Below, in pieces: positions 59,031 to 64,000 of a DNA stretch of 64,000 bases. The first letter of the stretch is position 1; every line of letters begins with the position of its first letter. The translations under genes and the position numbers were made by a program. This DNA is from Phallusia mammillata. Lineage: Eukaryota; Chordata; Ascidiacea; Phlebobranchia; Ascidiidae. Where the stretch lies: the NCBI GenBank assembly GCA_003260075.1, contig QLIY01000590.1, positions 38,663-102,662 on the forward strand, in the 5' to 3' direction. Below the pieces are notes generated by a model that saw only the letters and a program-made list of their open reading frames with translations, had not been told where the DNA came from and ran no database searches.

Positions 59031-59575
59031 ATGGCCCAAATTGATGCCAAGGCACTGTGTGTTCAACAAATGACGAGATTCATGGCGAGTAAGCACAACT
59101 TTTAATGCGTCTCGTTTTTACAACCTTGTACCGTCCTAACGCAAATACTTGAACTAAACCATTAAAAGTGATCTGCTGGGCCCCCCCCCCCCACAACTTT
59201 TAATGCGTCTCGTTTTTACAACCTTGTACCGTCCTAACGTAAATACTTGAACTAAACCATTAAAAGTGATCTGCTGCCAGTCTTGGGTGTGTTTAACACG
59301 TGGAAAATGGTTGGTTTACCGACCCAGGGCAACCAAAAAAGCAAATGCTTACTGCATATTGCCCAAAACAGCTCTAAAGTCTAACTCTAAACCACAGGAA
59401 GTATAACATAGACTACCAGTAATATGCTGTTAAATTTGCAGGTATATCAAGCATAAGCTTTAAACTTTTTGACACACTTGATTACTGTATTGCCAATTGT
59501 TGTAACATAAGTAATCTAATCCAGCTTAAATTCACCATCGGGTCCACCACACTGATTTGTAGGATAGTGGAATAA
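59031..59575 (+). CDS. possible two-exon small gene, 63 aa, unrecognised
   Basis: Exon 1 at 59031-59088 (MAQIDAKALCVQQMTRFMA) ends in a good donor, A|GTAAGC. Exon 2 at 59442-59575 follows an acceptor TTTGCAG and stays open for 43 codons to TAA. The join is in phase. The protein is rich in Ile, Leu, Cys and Ser, with no signal peptide and no known domain. The intron contains a haplotype duplication at 59091-59280. It could also be the first part of a longer gene. Confidence 0.35.
59091..59280. repeat. haplotype duplication around C join
   Basis: CACAACTTTTAATGCGTCTC starts both copies (59095 and 59192), which flank C 59181-59192. It is in the intron of the candidate small gene. Confidence 0.88.
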
Positions 59576-60081
59576 TAATACCCACTTTATATCGACACCA
59601 CTATGCTTAAATTGTAGTTATACATTTTGGGAGATCACAGCATATTACTGAAATACACAATTAACACTGATTTTGTTCAACAGTATTGCTTATTGTTGTG
59701 GTACATCAAGAAAATTGCCATAATGTTGTATGTGTTTCATTTCAGTTATGTTACCATGTGTTACATCAGATTTTGGTATTTTTACAAAAGAAATTTGCCA
59801 AATTTTTGAAGTAAATATTAGATTAAAACAGTGAAGTAAAAATAGGGTTCACAATTGAAACATTACATTTTTTAGGCAATTGACCATGGTGTGGTTTGGC
59901 AAATGCATGTTTTCCAGCTAACCTGGTTCACACAGCACTTTGTTGGAAATTAAGTGTTCAGACAAAAATTTTAATATACAAGTTTTAAAATCTACATTTT
60001 TCATGTGAAGTTTTTGTTTTCTCATCAGAAATTATAAAGAAAAAAAATCTTAACCCAGAGATATACATCATCAAACATCTT

Positions 60082-60246
60082 GACAATGCCCATTCGAGCA
60101 TTTTATTTACACTTGGCCACAAAACTCATCATGTGTGTGCTTTTAACATATAAATCATCCCCCCCCCCCTTGACAATGCCCATTCGAGCATTTTATTTAC
60201 ACTTGGCCACAAAACTGATCATTTGTGTGCTTTTAAGATATAAATC
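60082..60246. repeat. haplotype duplication around C join
   Basis: TTGACAATGCCCATTCGAGC starts both copies (60081 and 60170) on either side of C 60159-60169. No gene is visible in 59576-60380. Confidence 0.88.
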
Positions 60247-60380
60247 AGTAAATATGTAATTAGGAACCATAAATGCTAATGGGTAGACAAACATGGTGTT
60301 AACATGCTTGCAAATCTATTTAACATTCAAATTACAGTAGAATGACATTCACCATTCAGTACAAATTGTTGTGTAAAATA

Positions 60381-60724
60381 CAGTAAACCTTTGTTAAACC
60401 GGATCTTCACCTGATTCAGACAAAACTTAAAGTATAAAGGATTTATAATGGCAAGCCTTTAACCGGGAAGAAATTTTAAGACCTAAGGCAAGGAATTTAC
60501 TTATTTTGTACATGTGGTTTGTAAATATATAACCTGTAAAGTTGATAAAGACCAAATTTAAAATGCTCTTTGCATGGTTTAGCATCATACTTTGTGGAAT
60601 ATTGGGAAGAATGCAAAAGTTTTAAATGGTTAAGCTAGGAATTCGCCGATAAAGGTTGGGAACCACTGCTTAAACTAGGCAATTTTTTTGTTCCAAACAG
60701 GTCTAGATTAACCAAGGTTTACTG
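60381..60724. mobile_element. pogo/Tc1-type MITE with nested hAT debris
   Basis: Inverted ends CAGTAAACCTTTGTTAAACC and GATTAACCAAGGTTTACTG match at about 17 of 20 positions and are flanked by TA on each side, as expected for TA-targeting elements. The middle (GGTTGGGAACCACTG near 60655) is a fragment of a hAT-type repeat inserted or captured later. Confidence 0.75.
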
Positions 60725-60773
60725 TACAGAACTTTATTGTGATGTAAATTAATAAGCACACAACGGTAAATAC

Positions 60774-62038
60774 CTCATTGGCTGCTCCAGCAACATGAAG
60801 AGGTTGTTCCAATACTTCACCCATCTGTAAGGCAAGTCGAAGGTCTTTCTGCTGATGTTTCAATGGGAAGTTTGCTGGAAAATGGCCCTGTGCAAACAAA
60901 TCATCAAATATTATTTGTCTAATTTTTCACAACCAGTGAGAATATATTTCTATGATAAAAGCATAGAGAAACAAAAAAAATCAACAAAAGTTGTTCACTA
61001 CTCCATCCTTGCTTGAAAACAAGCCTATCAGTTTTGCCACCTTGACACCACAAATGCCTTTTGTGAATCTATTTTATTGAAAAATTTTGGTAAAATTGCA
61101 TGTAAATGTATGTGAGGAAATTCTACAAACTAAGCCAATGGACATGTAGTTGGGCCTGATCCTTTAAAATACACAAAGAATTCTTTATTGTTTTCGAGTT
61201 ATGACCAACCAAACTTTTGCTAAAGATGATGATCCAAAACCAGTCTTTATCTCATTGCACAAGGCTATTGGCAAAGGTGGTCTTACAATCAAAACTTTAT
61301 GTGAAACAGAATTACGTGATGCTGGCTGCTACCTGGTAATTATATTGGCAAGTTTTAGTCATCCTGCTTTTTCAAAGTACAACAGAGATTTATTTGTTTT
61401 ACATTTTTTTTTAGTATTCCTGCAGCAATTGCATGAAAAACTTCACCAACAGTCCCTTACATGCTCTTTATCCGTGTAGAGGATCCTGTGCCCTACTTTA
61501 CTTCTTAAAGTGGTCCAAATTAAAAAAATTTAAAAGTATTATTGATTCTCCAAAAGACTAGCAAACATTCAGTCGTTTGTTTTTGTCACCCACTCAATAG
61601 TTTCTGCTTGATGTAAAAAATCTTCTGCTGTGTATTGTGTGGTAATTTGTAAACATTTTGGAGGCTCCCTGCAATGTTGTGCAATGCGACATGCAGTACT
61701 AAACAGGCTCCCATGCCTGCTGTACATGAACTAAGCGGAAAACATATTTAAGGGGGATTTCAGAAAGGACTTTGGTGCAAGGAAAGCAAACCTTGTGAAT
61801 ATACTTTTTCCAAACACTAAATATCATGACATGAAATGATATATTACCTCCAGTATTGCTGATCCTTTGGTTTGTACGAGGGGACAAGAAATGGCACTGA
61901 GATTAAGAACATCGAGTAGGGTGTACTGGTCAAGGCCAGCTTTTTCTGCAAGTGACAATCCTTCAGCCAGGGATGCCATGAATGTGCCAGTTAGCATGTT
62001 GACAATCAGTTTGGTGTTTGCCCCACATCCAAGTTCCC
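60774..62038 (-). CDS. GLYR1: GLYR1/NPAC-type beta-hydroxyacid dehydrogenase, two exons (partial)
   Basis: Exon 61848-62038 encodes GELGCGANTKLIVNML...FMASLAEGLSLAEKAGLD, the helical C-terminal domain with the conserved active-site-region Lys of 3-hydroxyisobutyrate-dehydrogenase-like proteins. Exon 60774-60887 continues in phase with FPLKHQQKDLRLALQMGE and AGAANE. The pair matches vertebrate GLYR1 (N-PAC), a nuclear nucleosome-binding protein with a catalytically weak dehydrogenase fold, better than HIBADH. The N-terminal exons must lie beyond 64000; the short last exon after AANE was not found. Whether this protein carries the PWWP domain of NPAC or is a stand-alone glyoxylate-reductase-like enzyme cannot be judged here. 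Confidence 0.8.
60888..61847. other. GLYR1 intron, one unexplained ORF
   Basis: A plus-strand frame from 61201 (MTNQTFAKDDDPKPVFISLH) stays open for 92 codons. It ends in low-complexity hydrophobic sequence and matches nothing I recognise. It is treated as intron sequence. Confidence 0.4.
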
Positions 62039-62089
62039 CTGTGCAAATAAAGATTTTAAAGCTTTTATTTGATCAAACAAATGGGAAGT

Positions 62090-62415
62090 TTTTCAGTTCA
62101 ATGTCATATAACAAGTTACTGATAATGACAGTGACATAAAATTTGATCGCTTTCCCGAAAAGACAGTTAATTTTAGGGATGGGCCAAGCCGCGCCAGAAC
62201 CAAAAAATTGAGTACCGAGCACCCCAACTTTTAATGCTCGGCGCTGAGCAGCCCCCCCCCCCAATGTCATATAACAAGTTACTGATAATGACAGTTACAT
62301 AAAATTTGATCGCTTTCCCAAAAAGACAGTTAATTTTAGGGATGGGCCAAGCCGAGCCAGAACCAAAAAATTGAGTACCGAGCACCCCAATTTTTAATGC
62401 TCGGTGCTGAGCAGT
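62090..62415. repeat. haplotype duplication around C join
   Basis: CAATGTCATATAACAAG starts both copies (62099 and 62263), which flank C 62252-62262. Confidence 0.88.
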
Positions 62416-62798
62416 CACATGAACTAAGCCGAGCGTTAGACAAAGAATAATGTCAACCTTGAAAGAAGTTTTTGAAACAAAAATATGCTTTGAACCATCC
62501 CACCCATGCGCAACCTATGTGCCAGTGAGAATTGCTGAAACAAAACATGCATTTTTAAGTAGTTGATGTTGTTACACAAAAACATAGGTGTTTCACTTAG
62601 CGTTGGCTTGCCTCACCTGTTATACAGAAGCGATTTTTGAAGTTTAGGTATGACCCTGGTGTCCAAATAAGGGACTTAAAAAAAATACAGTGTAATTGGG
62701 TATGTTTGTGACGTCACAATACACCAAGCACCGATCATTAACAAGTCATGCTCGGTGCTCGACCAAACAGAACACTTGCTGTTTTGGTCCATCCCTAG
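62174..62798. mobile_element. GAGCCGAG-family MITE, copy 3
   Basis: The left end TAGGGATGGGCCAAGCC and right end GGTCCATCCCTAG are inverted. Part of the left end is present twice because of a join (C 62252-62262). The interior contains GAGTACCGAGCACC and GGTGCTCG palindromes. It is shared with 25064 and 26372. Confidence 0.7.
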
Positions 62799-62993
62799 TT
62801 ATTTTAACAGGCAAAGACCTATTTTTTGGTGTTTTCTGGAAAACCTTTCTGGAAACTTTTTTTTTGTAAAACCACATTTCTGTTCTCAAAAAATATTTAT
62901 AGAATAAACACTGATGTTAAGTAAGTTTGAATTAAAGTTAAAAAATAGTCCTAACCTTTTTTAACCATCAAGCATTTATGTATCAAAACTAGT

Positions 62994-63360
62994 AATAACA
63001 ATGAATGTGTTCCAGTATATTAATGTTACATAAATGCTGGAGCAACAGGTTTTACTCTTTTGAAACTAAAAATTGCCAATCGCAGTTAGAAAAAGGCTGA
63101 GTTTTAGCTTTCCACATCATTATACAACATACAACATAGGACTTCGATGGCAGACTTGAGGTTTTTCCCCCCCCCCAATAACAATGAATGTGTTCCAGTA
63201 TATTAATGTTACATAAATGCTGGAACTACAGGTTTTACTCTTTGAAACTAAAAATTGCCAATCGCAGATTGAAAAAGGCTGAGTTTGAGCTTTTGCACAT
63301 CATTATACAACGTACAATATTGGACTTCGATGGCAGACTTGAGGTTTTTCCTCAGACATG
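62994..63360. repeat. haplotype duplication around 10-C join
   Basis: AATAACAATGAATGTGTTCC starts both copies (62994 and 63177), which flank C 63167-63176. The copies differ by a few substitutions and 1-2 base indels. No exon is visible in 62800-64000. Confidence 0.88.
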
Positions 63361-63524
63361 GACTTGTGGTTTTGGCAAACAGGCCTGGTTTTATTTAGTT
63401 AAGTTAATGTTTTGACTAATCTGCTGTGAATTATTTAAATGACAAAAGTATAAAATTGAAATATTTTTATTTATTGCTTGATTTGGGGTTAACTGATGCA
63501 AAATGGAAAAATCTTGATTTTGTG

Positions 63525-63860
63525 GTTAAAAGTTTAAAACAGATGAAATATCCAGATTGTAGTTGAACACCAAGCATATCTTTAATGTTCATTTAAAAAA
63601 AACATTTAAGGAATAAGGAAAAGTGATAAGAATCACACATTTTTTTTGCTTTGTGGCTGATTGTAGGGGGCATTAAAATGTTTCCCCCCCCCCCTTAAAA
63701 GTTTAAAACAGATGAAATATCCAGATTGTAGTTGAACACCAAACATATCTTTAATGTTGATACAAAAAAAAAACATTTAAAGAAAAAGGAAAAGTGATAA
63801 GAATCACACATTTTTTTTGCTTTGTGGCTGATTGTAGGGGGCATTAAAATGTTTCAACTA
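63525..63860. repeat. haplotype duplication around C join
   Basis: TTAAAAGTTTAAAACAGATG starts both copies (63527 and 63695), which flank C 63684-63694. It lies within the presumed GLYR1 intron. Confidence 0.88.
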
Positions 63861-64000
63861 GAAGGGTGGCTTAGCACATACACTATGATCTATTTTAAAA
63901 CATAAATATATTTCCTATGCTTATTTTGTATTGGGTCCCATATTAGCCATCGTCTTTTATAACCTTGGTTGTTTCTGCAGGCAAAAACTCATGGGTCCCC

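Noticed and set aside
61201..61479. 92-codon plus-strand ORF inside the GLYR1 intron
   Set aside because: No family, hydrophobic low-complexity end, no splice or promoter support.
63941..64000. Possible GLYR1 exon at the right edge (minus-strand THEFLPAETTKV)
   Set aside because: It does not align with the dehydrogenase domain and is too short to support.

Overview
The window reads as nuclear DNA of an invertebrate metazoan, most consistent with a tunicate (ascidian). It is AT-rich, has compact multi-exon genes with GT-AG introns, carries many short non-autonomous DNA transposons, and encodes proteins that align well with vertebrate families. The organism is an inference; no species-diagnostic gene is present.

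Layout. 1-1722: window edge, two weak minus-strand ORFs and the upstream region of an hnRNP K homologue. 1723-2917 (+): hnRNP K-like RNA-binding protein with two KH domains and an RGG tail. 2918-5429: 3' flank and transposon debris. 5430-7946 (-): a complete 10-exon multiple inositol polyphosphate phosphatase (MINPP1). 7947-8959: shared head-to-head promoter region with a 40-codon upstream ORF. 8960-32115 (+): a complete 30-exon phosphorylase kinase alpha regulatory subunit (PHKA), 1212 aa, with a C-terminal CaaX box. 32116-45037: about 13 kb with no gene I can recognise. 45038-57609 (+): an FCHSD/Nervous-wreck protein (F-BAR plus two SH3 domains), with an unusual N-terminal extension and a probable C-terminal PDZ ligand. 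59031-59575 (+): a possible small two-exon gene. 60774-62038 (-): two exons of a GLYR1/NPAC-type beta-hydroxyacid dehydrogenase whose remaining exons I could not find in this window. The rest is repeats.

The genes do not form a pathway or an operon; they are ordinary neighbours. MINPP1 and PHKA are divergent across about 1 kb and may share regulatory DNA.

The most striking pattern is not biological. There are 23 runs of about 10 cytosines, always C on this strand. Most separate two near-identical direct copies of the flanking DNA, and two longer runs (87 and 55) also occur. Where the copies overlap coding sequence, nearly all differences are synonymous. The best explanation is two haplotypes of a highly polymorphic animal placed end to end, with gap placeholders written as C. 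One join breaks the hnRNP K reading frame and others duplicate exon ends of MINPP1 and PHKA. Two single n positions mark similar joins, one of which drops 40 bp of an FCHSD exon into a transposon.

I found no convincing new biological system. The best biological leads are the hAT-type MITE families with visible 8-bp target duplications, the FCHSD N-terminal extension and its PDZ-ligand C-terminus, the PHKA upstream ORF, and the small gene at 59 kb.
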